A DNA stretch of 34,961 nt from Maricaulis sp. GTDB taxonomy: Bacteria; Pseudomonadota; Alphaproteobacteria; Caulobacterales; Maricaulaceae. Position numbers and translations under genes: made by a program. How positions within the stretch are numbered: position 1 is the stretch's first letter; every line of letters starts with the position of its first letter. The notes below the pieces were generated by a model. That model was not told the DNA's origin. It worked only from the letters and a program-made list of their open reading frames with translations, and searched no databases. The stretch is from NCBI RefSeq assembly GCF_030149425.1, contig NZ_JASBRQ010000042.1:1-34961 (forward strand). Direction: 5' to 3'. Positions 8,240-17,680 of this stretch are shown here, piece after piece.

Positions 8240-11200
8240 CTATTCGGCTGCGACTTCGACCGCCTTGCCGCCAGCGTCGCGGGCTTCTGCCTCGAGCTTG
8301 TTGCGCATCCAGTTCGGCGTCTTGGTAAAGCGGCCAAGCACGCCATAGGCGACCGGAACAACGAACAGGGTGAAGACCGTGGCAACGGCGACGCCCGAGA
8401 AGATGACCACACCAATGGTAATCCGGCTTTCCGAGCCCGGACCGGTGGCCAGCACCAGCGGGGCCGCTCCGATCGCTGTCGACAGGCCGGTCATCAAAAT
8501 GGGCCGGAAGCGGGTTTCCGCTGCATCCAGTGTGGCGGTCAGAAGGTCACGCCCATCTTCGCGCAGCTGGTTGGCGAATTCGACGATGAGAATACCGTTC
8601 TTCGCCGCCAGTCCGATCAGAATGACCAGGCCGATCTGGGAGTAGATGTTCAGGCTGGACCCGATCATCTCGAGGCCGAACAGCCCGCCGGCAATCGCCA
8701 GCGGTACCGTCAGCATGATCACCAGCGGCTGGATCAGGCTTTCAAACTGTGCGGCCAGAACGAGGAAGACGATCAACAGGGCCATGCCGAAAGCAAACAG
8801 GAGGGCCTGGTTGGCCTCGAGGAATTCCTTGGCCCCGCCAAGGAAACTCGTCCCCATCTCCGGCGCCAGCTCGCGTGCGGCCCAGTCATCCAGCCAGTCC
8901 ACCGCATCACCCAGATTATAGCCCTCGTCCAGAGTGGCTGAAATGGTGATCGCGCGCTGCCGGTCGACCCGGTTGCGCGAGGAGGCTTCGCCGACTTCGC
9001 GCACACTGACCAGATTGGAAAGCGGGATGAGACGATTATCGCGGCCGGACACGTAGAGCGTCTCCAGGTCCTGGGCGCTGGCGCGTTCCTCGCGCCGGTT
9101 CTCCATGATCACGTTATAGGCTTCGCCCCGCTCGATGAACTGGCCGACACGGCGCGATCCGAGATGGGTCTGCAGCGTCGTGCCGATGTCAGCGACCGAC
9201 ACGCCCAGCGCGGCCGCGCGTTCGCGGTCAATATCGACCACCAGGCGCGGGCTTGTCGGCTGATAGTTCTTTCGTGCACGAAGAAGATTGGGATTCTCCG
9301 CCCGGATAGCCATCAAAAGCCGCTCGGCCTCGGCATCAATAGCGGCATAGTCGGGCCCCTGGATAACAAAGGAAATATCGTCGCCATTGCCGCCGCCCCG
9401 GATCGAGGAGCGCATGGATGCAAAGGCCCGCACGCCCGTAAGCTGGGCAAAGCGGCCATTAATCTCGCCGACAATCGCCCCGCCCGGACGGCGCTCATCC
9501 CAGGGCACCATCGTGCCGATGACAATGCCGGAATTGAAACCGGAACCACCCCAGCCCGGCGCCACGACCAGGACACGGCGCAGCTCATCGCGCTCGATAT
9601 AGTCGAGCATGATGTCTTCGATCTGGTCCGCCTGACCGGACATATAGTCAAAGCTTGCGCCTTCAGGTCCGGAGAAAAATCCGAAGAAACCGCCACGATC
9701 CTCCGGCGGCGTGAGCTCGCCCGGCAACCGGTTGAGCAACAGCCCGGAACCGCCAATGGCCACCAGGACCAGCGGCACGGCCATCCAGGGGGCTTTCAGC
9801 GCAATCTCCAGACTGGAGCGGTAGCTGGCCCGCAAACGCTTGACCAGGCCATCAACCCATTTCGCTGGTCCACGCGCCTCGCGGGTCGGGCGCAGGAGTT
9901 TCGAAGCCATCATCGGTGACAGGGTCAGGGCGACGAAGCTGGAGATCACCACCGCCGCGGCAATGGTCAGAGACAGCTCGGTAAACAGCCGGCCGATAAA
10001 GCCCGGCAGGAAGACCAGGGGGACAAACACAGCAACCAGCACCGCCGTCGTCGCCACAACCGCGAAAAATACCTGGCGTCCGCCACGCAGCGAGGCCAGA
10101 GCCGGCCCCTCGCCCATATCCACACGGCGCTGGATATTTTCCAGCACGACGATGGAATCATCCACCACCAGGCCGATCGCCAGGACCAGGGCCAGCAGGG
10201 TCAGGATATTGATCGAGAAACCCGCCCAAGCGAGCGCCGCAAACACGCCGATCAGGCACACAGGAACCACCGCAGCAGGGATGATTGCGGCCCGGAATGA
10301 GCCCAGGAAGAGGTAGATAACGAACACAACCAGCGTCGCGGCGACCAGCAGGGTGCGCCAGACTTCCTTGATCGACTCCTCGATAAACACGGTGTCGTCG
10401 GACGCGACGATCAGGCTCATGCCCTCCGGCAGCGTATTGCGAACCCGTGCCGCGACTTCTTCGATACGGTCGGCGACCTCCACGGAATTGGCCTGGCTTT
10501 GACGCACAAAGCCCAGCCCGATCATGTTATTGCCATTACCCCGGAACAGCGTTCGGCTCTGCTCCGCCTCGCGGGAAACCTCAGCGACCTCGGCCAGGCG
10601 AATGATGTGTCCATCCTCGCCGCGCCCGACCGGCAGGCGGGCAAAGCTCTCCGGATCACCGAAAATACGTTCGACGCGCACGACAATCTGGGTATCGGGT
10701 GTTTCCACCGAGCCGCCCGGAACCTCGACATTCTGGGTCCGCAATGCCTGTTCGATATCGCTGACGGTAATCCCCCGGGCCGCCATGGCCCGCGGATCAA
10801 GCCAGATGCGGATGGCATAGCGGCGCTCGCCGCCAAGCCGGACCTGGGCGATACCGTCGATCACGCTGAAACGGTCCACCATGGTCCGCGCGGCATAGTC
10901 CGACAGCTCTTCCGAGGTCATCCGGTCGGACATCAGCGAGTACCACATGAAGGGCCGCGCATCGCCGTCCTGCTTGCGCACTTCGATGGTCTCGACATCC
11001 TGCGGCAGACGATCCACCGCACGCGAAACCGCATCGCGCACATCATTGGCGGCGGCCTCGATATCGCGCTCGAGTGTGAACGTGATGGAGACGCTGGCGC
11101 TGCCATCACGTGAAGACGAGGTGATGGTGTCGATCCCGTCAATGCCGGAAAGCTGATCCTCGATAATCTGCGTCACGCGGTTCTCGACCACTTCCGCATT

Positions 11201-11362
11201 GGCCCCGGGATAGGCTGCGGAGACCGAGACGATGGGTTGGTCCACATCTGGCAGTTCGCGCAATGGCAGCTCACGCAGCCCCAGCACCCCGAAAACAACA
11301 ATCAGTGCACTCGCGACAAAGGCCAGGACCGGGCGGCGAACGGCAATATCAGACAGGGTCAT
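8240..11362 (-). CDS. RND efflux pump, inner-membrane transporter (HAE1-like)
   Basis: 1040-residue proton-driven exporter of the AcrB/MexB superfamily in the inner membrane. It has the family N-terminus (MTLSDIAVRRPV), two large periplasmic loops and two blocks of membrane helices. The proton-relay aspartates are D401 and D402 in GLVVDDSIVVLEN, and the relay lysine is K921 in GLAAKNGILIVEF. It overlaps the adaptor gene by 4 bases (ATGA), so the two proteins are made together. No outer-membrane channel gene is nearby; a TolC-like protein encoded elsewhere would complete the pump. The adaptor and permease look like the MexF/VexF-like multidrug branch, but the substrate cannot be read from the sequence. 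Confidence 0.95.
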   Translation of the reverse strand: MTLSDIAVRRPVLAFVASALIVVFGVLGLRELPLRELPDVDQPIVSVSAAYPGANAEVVENRVTQIIEDQLSGIDGIDTITSSSRDGSASVSITFTLERDIEAAANDVRDAVSRAVDRLPQDVETIEVRKQDGDARPFMWYSLMSDRMTSEELSDYAARTMVDRFSVIDGIAQVRLGGERRYAIRIWLDPRAMAARGITVSDIEQALRTQNVEVPGGSVETPDTQIVVRVERIFGDPESFARLPVGRGEDGHIIRLAEVAEVSREAEQSRTLFRGNGNNMIGLGFVRQSQANSVEVADRIEEVAARVRNTLPEGMSLIVASDDTVFIEESIKEVWRTLLVAATLVVFVIYLFLGSFRAAIIPAAVVPVCLIGVFAALAWAGFSINILTLLALVLAIGLVVDDSIVVLENIQRRVDMGEGPALASLRGGRQVFFAVVATTAVLVAVFVPLVFLPGFIGRLFTELSLTIAAAVVISSFVALTLSPMMASKLLRPTREARGPAKWVDGLVKRLRASYRSSLEIALKAPWMAVPLVLVAIGGSGLLLNRLPGELTPPEDRGGFFGFFSGPEGASFDYMSGQADQIEDIMLDYIERDELRRVLVVAPGWGGSGFNSGIVIGTMVPWDERRPGGAIVGEINGRFAQLTGVRAFASMRSSIRGGGNGDDISFVIQGPDYAAIDAEAERLLMAIRAENPNLLRARKNYQPTSPRLVVDIDRERAAALGVSVADIGTTLQTHLGSRRVGQFIERGEAYNVIMENRREERASAQDLETLYVSGRDNRLIPLSNLVSVREVGEASSRNRVDRQRAITISATLDEGYNLGDAVDWLDDWAARELAPEMGTSFLGGAKEFLEANQALLFAFGMALLIVFLVLAAQFESLIQPLVIMLTVPLAIAGGLFGLEMIGSSLNIYSQIGLVILIGLAAKNGILIVEFANQLREDGRDLLTATLDAAETRFRPILMTGLSTAIGAAPLVLATGPGSESRITIGVVIFSGVAVATVFTLFVVPVAYGVLGRFTKTPNWMRNKLEAEARDAGGKAVEVAAE

Positions 11363-12483
11363 TGCGGGCTCGTCTGGCTGGCGGCGATGCCGGCGGTGTT
11401 ACCGCCGCCGGCCGGTTCGCTGCGTTCGGTAATGGACACGCGCATGCCTTCGCGCACGCGGTGCACACCATCGCGCACGATCAGCACACCGTCTTCCACG
11501 CCCGCGCTGACCTCCACCATTCCGCCTTCACGGCGTCCGATCTCGATACGGCGGCGCTCGATCCGGGCGGCCTCGCCCTCTTCGATCAGGACGAAGACAA
11601 AACTGTCGTCGAGATAGCGGGTGATCGCCGAACCGGGGATGGCCGGGGAGCGGCGGACATCGCGCTCGATCTCGACCGCCATGAGCTGGCCCGGCAACAG
11701 ACGGCCATCGTCATTGGCAATTTCCGCCCGCACAGTGACCGCTCGCGTGACCGGGTCGATCCGGCTGTCGATCTGGGCAATGGCCCCGGCAAACACCTCG
11801 CCCGGATAAGCGGAAGTCACTGCCTCGATCGGAAGGCCGGGCCGCAGCGAGGCCAGGAAGCGTTCCGGAACAGTAAAATCGAGCTTGATGATGCGCGTAT
11901 CATCAAGGCTGGTGATAGCATCGCCCGGCCGGACCAGACCGCCAACACTGACCTCACGCAGACCAACAATGCCGGAAAACGGAGCCCGGACAATGCGATC
12001 GGCCAATTGCGCCTCCAGCGAAGAAACCCTGGCCCGGGCCCGGCTGACCGTAGCGTTGACCTCATCGAGCCGCTGCCGCGAGGCGATACCGCGCTCGACC
12101 AAGCCATTGACGCGATCATACTCACTGCCCGCCTCACGCAAGGTCGCGCGCGCTTCTGCCAGACCGGCCGCCTCTTCGGTATCGGTGAGTTCGACCAGGA
12201 TATCCCCGGCCTCGACCCGCTGGCCGCTGTCGAAATAGAGCGCCGAGATCGTGTCCGACACCCGCGCCGTAATCGTCACGGTCTCGTCTGCGCGTGCTGT
12301 TCCGAGCGCTTCGACGATGTCGGCGAAGTCCTGGTCACGCACCGTATGCGCCGCCACCGGCATGGTCCGGCCACCCCATCCGCCGCGCGTTTGCGGTTCA
12401 GGCGTCAGCACGCGGAAAGCGACGATGGCGGTCATTGCGGCAAAAGCCACCAGAACGGCGATAAGAAAAGCAGCACGGCGCAT
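11359..12483 (-). CDS. RND efflux pump periplasmic adaptor (membrane fusion protein)
   Basis: 374-residue adaptor that links the inner-membrane RND pump to an outer-membrane channel. The N-terminal hydrophobic helix (about 3-25) anchors or exports it. A lipoyl-like half motif (ISALYFDSGQRVEAGDILVEL) precedes a helical hairpin (about 105-160) and the second half (RIVRAPFSGIVG), followed by beta-barrel segments. The start at 12483 is chosen because AAGGAG lies 7 bases upstream; an in-frame ATG 11 codons earlier lacks such a site. It is first in a two-gene operon with the permease. No lipobox cysteine is seen after the signal helix. Confidence 0.93.
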   Translation of the reverse strand: MRRAAFLIAVLVAFAAMTAIVAFRVLTPEPQTRGGWGGRTMPVAAHTVRDQDFADIVEALGTARADETVTITARVSDTISALYFDSGQRVEAGDILVELTDTEEAAGLAEARATLREAGSEYDRVNGLVERGIASRQRLDEVNATVSRARARVSSLEAQLADRIVRAPFSGIVGLREVSVGGLVRPGDAITSLDDTRIIKLDFTVPERFLASLRPGLPIEAVTSAYPGEVFAGAIAQIDSRIDPVTRAVTVRAEIANDDGRLLPGQLMAVEIERDVRRSPAIPGSAITRYLDDSFVFVLIEEGEAARIERRRIEIGRREGGMVEVSAGVEDGVLIVRDGVHRVREGMRVSITERSEPAGGGNTAGIAASQTSPQ

Positions 12484-12669
12484 AGGGAAACTCCTTTGAG
12501 CCCGGATATGTCTCAAAAAGTCTCGGTTTCAACGCCTGAATTCAGCTTAATCTGTGCCCCGGCAAAACAGAACAAGGCTCGGTTATTTTATGCGCGCCCC
12601 TTAAACCCGGCAGGGAAGTGTGGTTCAGTTTCAAGCAAGTACCAGGTTTGCGCACAGGGACTCCCATAC

Positions 12670-14586
12670 ATGGAGCTTGAACGGCTATTCCTAAACGTCC
12701 CCTCATTGCTGGGGACGGCGACCAAGGATGGATTATTTGTTCATCTCAGCCCTCACTGGAGCAATGTGCTGGGCTACCCGCTTGAGGAATTGGAAGGCAC
12801 ACCCTGGTTGGACTTCGTCCATCCCGACGATGTCGAAGCCACGGTGAGTATCGGTAAGAACTCGGTCGCAGGCCGGTCGATTCTCAACTTCACCAACCGC
12901 TACAGGAAGTCGAACGGCGAATATATCTGGCTCGACTGGGCCAGTTCCGTCGGTGATGACGACATCATTTATTTCGTCGCCACCGACATTACCGAGCGCG
13001 TGGAAAGCCAGATCCGCCTGCAAAGCATGATCACGCGCCTTGAGCTGATGGCCACGATTGCCCGGGTCGGCAGCTGGGAAGTCAGCCTCGACGATATGAT
13101 CCCGCGCTGGGATGATGTGACCTGTGCCATCCATGAGGTCGAGCCGGGTTACGTGCCCAGCATGGAAGAGGCGGTCAATTTTTACGCCCCGGAGGCCCGG
13201 GACAAAATCTCCAATGCGGTCAACAATGCCGTCGAGACCGGTGATGTCTGGGAAGTCGAAGCCCCGCTAATCACCGCGAAAGGCAATCGCATCTGGGTCA
13301 TGGCCAAAGGCAAGGTTGTCCGGATTGACGGCAAGCCGGTCCGCCTTGTCGGCTCGTTCCACGACATCACCGAGGCCAAGGAACGCTCCCTGGCGCTGGA
13401 AGACGCGCTCAAGCAGGCCGAAACCGCCAAGGCCGAGGCAGAAACCGCCAAGATGGCCGCTGAAGCCGCCTCCCGGGCGAAGTCACGCTTCGTGGCTAAT
13501 ATGAGCCATGAAATCCGCACACCGCTGAACGGCATTCTGGGCATGACCCGCATCATCAAGCGCACCGAGCTGGATGAGAAACAGCAGGGCTATGCCAAAA
13601 TGCTCGAGGATTGCGGCACGGCGATGCAGAGCCTGATCGAGGACATTCTCGACATGTCGCGCATCGAAGCCGGCCAGATACAGCTTGAGCACCAGGCCTT
13701 CGATCTGCACGCCCTGCTCGACGGAACGATTTCAGTCGTCGCGCCGCAGGCCAGCCGCAAGGGTCTGCAACTGATCGCCGACCTGCCGGACAGCCTGCCC
13801 GCGGATCGTCTCGGCGATGAAAAACGTCTTCGCCAGGTCGTACTCAACCTGCTCGGCAATGCGGTCAAATTCACCGAGAAAGGCACCGTTACGCTCCGCG
13901 TCAGTGAACCTCAACCCGGCCGCATCAGGATCAGTGTTGCTGATACCGGTCCCGGGCTCGACAGGGATTTGCAGGACGCGATCTTCGACCGGTTCGCCCA
14001 GGCCGACACCTCGGCGGAACGGCGCCATGACGGTGCCGGGCTGGGCCTGTCGATCAGCCGCGAACTGGTGGGTCTGGCTGGCGGCGATATCGGTGTCAGT
14101 TCGCAGCCGGGCCAGGGGGCGGATTTCTGGTTTGAATGGCCCCTTCCCCTGGCCGAACCCGAACTCCGCCTCTCGCCGGTCAGTGGCCGGCCGGAAGTCT
14201 ATGCCGCAGCCGGAGCGACCGTTTTGGTTGCCGAGGACAAGACGGTGAACTTCATGGTCATCCGCGAAGTGCTTGAACAAGGCGGATTCGAGGTCCTGCA
14301 TGCCCGCAATGGGCGCGAGGCGATCGAGCTCTACAAGGAACACGATCCGGCCGTGCTCCTTCTCGATCTGCACATGCCGGAAATGAGTGGCGAGGAAGCG
14401 ATCCGTCAGATCCGAAAAATTGAGTGTCGCGACACCCCCATATTCGCAGTCACCGCCGATGCAACGGCGGAAACCCGGCAACGGGTCGATGCACTCGGTA
14501 TTTCCGGCTTCTTTGTCAAACCGTTCGACCCGGACGCCCTGGTGGCGGCTACCGGGGCGGCGGCACTGCAAGCCGAGCGTATCTAG
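12670..14586 (+). CDS. Soluble PAS hybrid histidine kinase (PAS-PAS-HisKA-HATPase-REC)
   Basis: 638-residue hybrid kinase without membrane segments, so probably a cytoplasmic sensor. The first PAS domain spans about 8-115, ending in the typical VATDITER, and a second spans about 125-237, ending GSFHDITEAKER. An alanine/glutamate-rich coiled coil (about 238-272) leads to HisKA with H280 (NMSHEIRTP). The ATP-binding domain has NLLGNAVKF (393-401), DTGPG (425-429) and GAGLGLS (455-461); the receiver has D566 (LLLDLHMPEMSG) and K617. The open frame continues far upstream, opposite the adaptor gene, but the ATG at 12670 begins the first PAS domain and has AGGGA upstream. It is divergent from the efflux operon, sharing a 186-bp gap. 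No cognate regulator is adjacent. Confidence 0.92.
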   Translation: MELERLFLNVPSLLGTATKDGLFVHLSPHWSNVLGYPLEELEGTPWLDFVHPDDVEATVSIGKNSVAGRSILNFTNRYRKSNGEYIWLDWASSVGDDDIIYFVATDITERVESQIRLQSMITRLELMATIARVGSWEVSLDDMIPRWDDVTCAIHEVEPGYVPSMEEAVNFYAPEARDKISNAVNNAVETGDVWEVEAPLITAKGNRIWVMAKGKVVRIDGKPVRLVGSFHDITEAKERSLALEDALKQAETAKAEAETAKMAAEAASRAKSRFVANMSHEIRTPLNGILGMTRIIKRTELDEKQQGYAKMLEDCGTAMQSLIEDILDMSRIEAGQIQLEHQAFDLHALLDGTISVVAPQASRKGLQLIADLPDSLPADRLGDEKRLRQVVLNLLGNAVKFTEKGTVTLRVSEPQPGRIRISVADTGPGLDRDLQDAIFDRFAQADTSAERRHDGAGLGLSISRELVGLAGGDIGVSSQPGQGADFWFEWPLPLAEPELRLSPVSGRPEVYAAAGATVLVAEDKTVNFMVIREVLEQGGFEVLHARNGREAIELYKEHDPAVLLLDLHMPEMSGEEAIRQIRKIECRDTPIFAVTADATAETRQRVDALGISGFFVKPFDPDALVAATGAAALQAERI

Positions 14587-14604
14587 ACGCTCCGCTCGAC
14601 CGCT

Positions 14605-14982
14605 TTATTCCAGCGGCCCGCCCTCCCAGCTATCGGTCTCCGGCCAGTCAATCTTTGACCAGGGCTTCTTGCACGGCACCGCAAGATAGGTCTCCGTGCC
14701 GTAACCATAGACACTGATCATCCCGTCATCGCTGTCTTCTTCGATATTGCCGGGTGAGCGGATGGCGCCGCCATAGGTGTCCTGCTTCATCTCCAGCACC
14801 CACTCGCCTTTTCGCCAGTCGAGATATTCGACATCGCGCACATCCAGTTCCCATTCATCACCATCGGCTCGGAAGGCGACGGCAAATCCACGGCACACGC
14901 TGGCGCCCTGCTGATGCAGGAAAGGCCAGCCAGACAGATCCCGCTTGGCCAGGTTTTGCGGCGGCAGGGGTTTGCTGGTCAT
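14605..14982 (-). CDS. Hypothetical protein, 125 aa
   Basis: Not recognised. The product is a soluble, acidic protein rich in tryptophan, aspartate and glutamate, with alternating beta-like segments (for example ISVYGYGTETYLAV), no signal peptide and no membrane helix. The start at 14982 (MTSKPLP) is chosen because AAGGAG lies 9 bases upstream; the frame is open for 14 more codons without a good site. It converges on the PAS hybrid kinase gene with an 18-bp gap and is divergent from the lactate monooxygenase gene. The clear ribosome binding site and normal codon use argue that it is real. Confidence 0.7.
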   Translation of the reverse strand: MTSKPLPPQNLAKRDLSGWPFLHQQGASVCRGFAVAFRADGDEWELDVRDVEYLDWRKGEWVLEMKQDTYGGAIRSPGNIEEDSDDGMISVYGYGTETYLAVPCKKPWSKIDWPETDSWEGGPLE

Positions 14983-15121
14983 CACACCATTCTCCTTCGG
15001 CGACCACCCCACCCTGCCCCGCATTCCCGGCCGAGCGCAAGACGGGGGCCGGCGCTTCCCTCGCAGCGCAAGTTTGCCTAACCTTCCGCGCCACGGACGC
15101 GGATAGCGCGCAGGGGAGAAA

Positions 15122-16315
15122 ATGATGGCCCAAGACGGCGACCAGCCGCCCAGCCCGAACTATGGTGGCTTTCAGAACGAGATCTATTTCAACGGCCTGC
15201 AAGGTGTGGTCCCGGAATTCCCGGTCGACTTCGAGGATCTGGTCGCGCGCGCCCAGGCCGCCCTACCACCGCATGTTCTCTCCTATGTCCAGGGTGGCTG
15301 CGGGGATGAGCTGACCCAGGACCGCAATGCCTCGGCGTTTGCCCATTGGGGCATGGTGCCGCGCATGCTGGTGGATTGCGCCCAGCGCGATCTCTCCATC
15401 GATCTGTTCGGCGACACCCTGCCCAGCCCCGCCTTCATGGCCCCGATCGGCGTCAATGGTATCTGCACCCAGGACGGCCATGGCGATATCGCCTGTGCCA
15501 AGGCCTCGGCGCTGTCCGGCGTGCCCTTTGTGGCTTCGACCCTGGCCAATGATCCGCTCGAAGAGGTGATCCAGCACTGCGGCGATGTCCCCGCCTATTT
15601 CCAGCTCTACACGCCAAAAAACCGGGAACTGGCGCAAAGCCTGATCTCGCGGGCGGAAAATGCCGGCTACAAGGCCATCGTGGTGACGCTGGACACCTGG
15701 GTGACCGGCTGGCGGCCACGCGATCTCAAGACCGCGAACTTTCCGCAATTGCGCGGCCATGTGCTGGAGAATTATTTCTGCGACCCGGTGTTTCGCAGCC
15801 TACTCGCGGCCCCGCCGGAGGACGACCTGCAATCCGCGATCCTGACCTGGGCCGGCGTGTTCGGCGAGGTCCTGACCTGGGAGCATATCCCCTGGCTGCG
15901 CGAGAGCACCAAGCTTCCCATCGTCCTCAAGGGCATTTGTCATGAAGAGGACGCCCGCAAGGCCGCCGATATGGGCATTGATGCGATCTATTGCTCCAAT
16001 CATGGCGGCCGTCAGGCCAATGGCGGGATCGGCGCGATCGATATGCTGCCCGCCGTGGTCAAAGGTGCCGGCGACACCCCGGTCTGGTTCGACAGCGGCA
16101 TCCGCTCCGGTTCGGACATGATCAAGGCGATTGCTCTCGGCGCCAGCGCGGTTGGCGTCGGCAGGCCCTACACCTATGGCCTCGCCCTGGGCGGTGCCGA
16201 AGGCGCAGCGCACGTGCTCAAATGCATCCTCGCGGAAGCCGATCTGATGATGGCCGTGAACGGCTATCCAAGCTTGGCGCAGGTGCGCACGGAGGGGGCG
16301 CAGCGGGTCGGGTAA
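15122..16315 (+). CDS. FMN-dependent lactate 2-monooxygenase-like alpha-hydroxy-acid oxidase
   Basis: 397-residue FMN enzyme of the alpha-hydroxy-acid oxidase family, TIM-barrel fold, cytoplasmic. Many stretches resemble mycobacterial lactate 2-monooxygenase as I remember it, which turns L-lactate plus O2 into acetate, CO2 and water: NEIYFNGLQGV near the N-terminus, ALPPHVLSYVQGG, AYFQLYTP, VTLDTWVTGWRPRDL and CSNHGGRQANGG. The active-site base is H294 in SNHGGR; the FMN-binding lysine is in VLKGI and the C-terminal DSGIRSG and GRPY motifs bind the phosphate. AGGGGAGA lies just before the double-ATG start. No lactate permease or regulator is next to it. Which hydroxy acid is used, and whether it acts as oxidase or monooxygenase, needs assay. 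Confidence 0.88.
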   Translation: MMAQDGDQPPSPNYGGFQNEIYFNGLQGVVPEFPVDFEDLVARAQAALPPHVLSYVQGGCGDELTQDRNASAFAHWGMVPRMLVDCAQRDLSIDLFGDTLPSPAFMAPIGVNGICTQDGHGDIACAKASALSGVPFVASTLANDPLEEVIQHCGDVPAYFQLYTPKNRELAQSLISRAENAGYKAIVVTLDTWVTGWRPRDLKTANFPQLRGHVLENYFCDPVFRSLLAAPPEDDLQSAILTWAGVFGEVLTWEHIPWLRESTKLPIVLKGICHEEDARKAADMGIDAIYCSNHGGRQANGGIGAIDMLPAVVKGAGDTPVWFDSGIRSGSDMIKAIALGASAVGVGRPYTYGLALGGAEGAAHVLKCILAEADLMMAVNGYPSLAQVRTEGAQRVG

Positions 16316-16321
16316 CGCCCC

Positions 16322-17680
16322 TCATCCCGGCATGAGCGGCAAGTCGAGAATCGCCCGCAAGCCGCCTTCCGGACGATTGCTCAGGACCAGCGCCCCGCCA
16401 TGATAGAGCGCAACATCGCGCGCCACCGTCAGGCCAAGCCCGGCCCCACCTGTTGAGCGATTGCGGGAGGCCTCGCCGCGCTGGAACGGCTCCATCAGAC
16501 GATCGAAATCGGCCTCGGGAATGCCCGGACCATCATCATCGACGCAAAGCGCCAACCGGTCGCCCTCGACGCGTAATGTCACCGCAGCCATGCCGCCGTA
16601 TTTCTGTGCATTGCCGATCAGATTGGTGATCGCCCGGCGCAGCTTCATCTGATCGCCCTGGACCCAGACCGGCGCGCTGTCCGTGTCAAAGCTTGCCGGG
16701 CCGGACAAGGCCGCCTCCTCTGCGCAGGCGCGGGCCAGCTCCGCCATATCCAGACGCTCTGACTGTCTTTGCTGGCGAGAATGGCTGTAATCGATGACAT
16801 CGGCGATCATGGCCTCCATGCGCTCGATATCCTCCACCATGCGGTCGCGTGCAGCTGGCGGAGCTTGTTCCGCGCGCAATCGCAGCCCGGTCAGTGGTGT
16901 GCGTAAATCATGCGCCATGGCGGCCACGATGCGTTCGCGGTCGGCCAGTTGCGCATCCAAGCGGTCGCGCAGATCGTCGATCGCCTGTGCGACGGCCTGC
17001 ACTTCCTTGGTCCCGCCTACCGACGAGCCGGACAGATCACGACTGCCGGAGGCTAGCACCTGTCGCGCCAACTCCCGCAAGGGCCTCGCGGTAAGATTGG
17101 CTGCGAACCAGGCCAGGGGCATCAGCACAACGAGCGTAGCGATGAAAATGAAGACCAGGCGCAATCGCCAGCCCGACCAGAAAGTCGCCTGCTCCCCAAT
17201 AACGACCCAACTGCCATCAACGCGCTGATAGGCCGCCAGCATATAGGGCAGAGGCGTGTTCTCCAGCGCAACGACCATCTCCGGCTCGATATTGGCGGCC
17301 TGGGGCAAACCTTCATAGTCGAGCAGCCTGGGCAGGCCGTGATGGACATCATGTTGCTGCACCAGCTCGATGCGTGTGTTGCGGATAAAGACGATCTGCA
17401 CCCTGTCCGGCGCGACGTCCAGACGCTGCGACCAGATCGCTTCAAGGGTTTCATCGCGGCGCCCGGCCGGGGGCTGGGACTGTTCGGACACGGGAATGTC
17501 GAGCGCCTCGGCCAGCGTCATGTCCGCGACAATCGCCGAGGCCTGTTGCAGAGACAATTGCGCCAGGCTGGGGGTTGGCGTTGTGACCAGCGCGATGATA
17601 TTGGCCGCCTGGACGAGCAGCGCTGTCAGGCCGATCAGCAGCATGGCCTGAACAAAGGCGGAGGTCGGGCGCTTGATCAT
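16322..17680 (-). CDS. Two-component sensor histidine kinase (HAMP, EnvZ-like)
   Basis: 452-residue membrane kinase. Hydrophobic segments at about 10-32 and 173-195 flank a periplasmic sensor region of about 140 residues. A HAMP linker (about 193-247, with RPLRELARQV) leads to the HisKA domain with phospho-acceptor H257 (MAHDLRTPLTGLR), in the form typical of EnvZ/RstB-like kinases. The ATP-binding domain shows NLIGNAQKYG, DDGPGIP and GGAGLGLTVARDV. The start overlaps the response-regulator stop by 4 bases (ATGA), so it forms a standard operon with its partner. The gene ends 6 bp from the convergent lactate monooxygenase gene. The periplasmic domain is not recognised, so the signal is unknown. 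Confidence 0.95.
   Translation of the reverse strand: MIKRPTSAFVQAMLLIGLTALLVQAANIIALVTTPTPSLAQLSLQQASAIVADMTLAEALDIPVSEQSQPPAGRRDETLEAIWSQRLDVAPDRVQIVFIRNTRIELVQQHDVHHGLPRLLDYEGLPQAANIEPEMVVALENTPLPYMLAAYQRVDGSWVVIGEQATFWSGWRLRLVFIFIATLVVLMPLAWFAANLTARPLRELARQVLASGSRDLSGSSVGGTKEVQAVAQAIDDLRDRLDAQLADRERIVAAMAHDLRTPLTGLRLRAEQAPPAARDRMVEDIERMEAMIADVIDYSHSRQQRQSERLDMAELARACAEEAALSGPASFDTDSAPVWVQGDQMKLRRAITNLIGNAQKYGGMAAVTLRVEGDRLALCVDDDGPGIPEADFDRLMEPFQRGEASRNRSTGGAGLGLTVARDVALYHGGALVLSNRPEGGLRAILDLPLMPG

Noticed and set aside
12536..12545. Perfect palindrome CTGAATTCAG upstream of the efflux operon, possible operator
   Set aside because: Only 10 bp and not extended by further pairing; such a site is expected by chance in a window of this size.
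11263..12669. Upstream extension of the PAS hybrid kinase frame, in phase for 469 codons
   Set aside because: It is antisense to the efflux adaptor and start of the permease gene, has no domain content, and a good start exists at 12670.
16316..16336. Short CTCAT...ATGAG hairpin between lactate monooxygenase and sensor kinase genes
   Set aside because: Five-base stem inside the kinase 3' end without a T-run; too weak to call a terminator.
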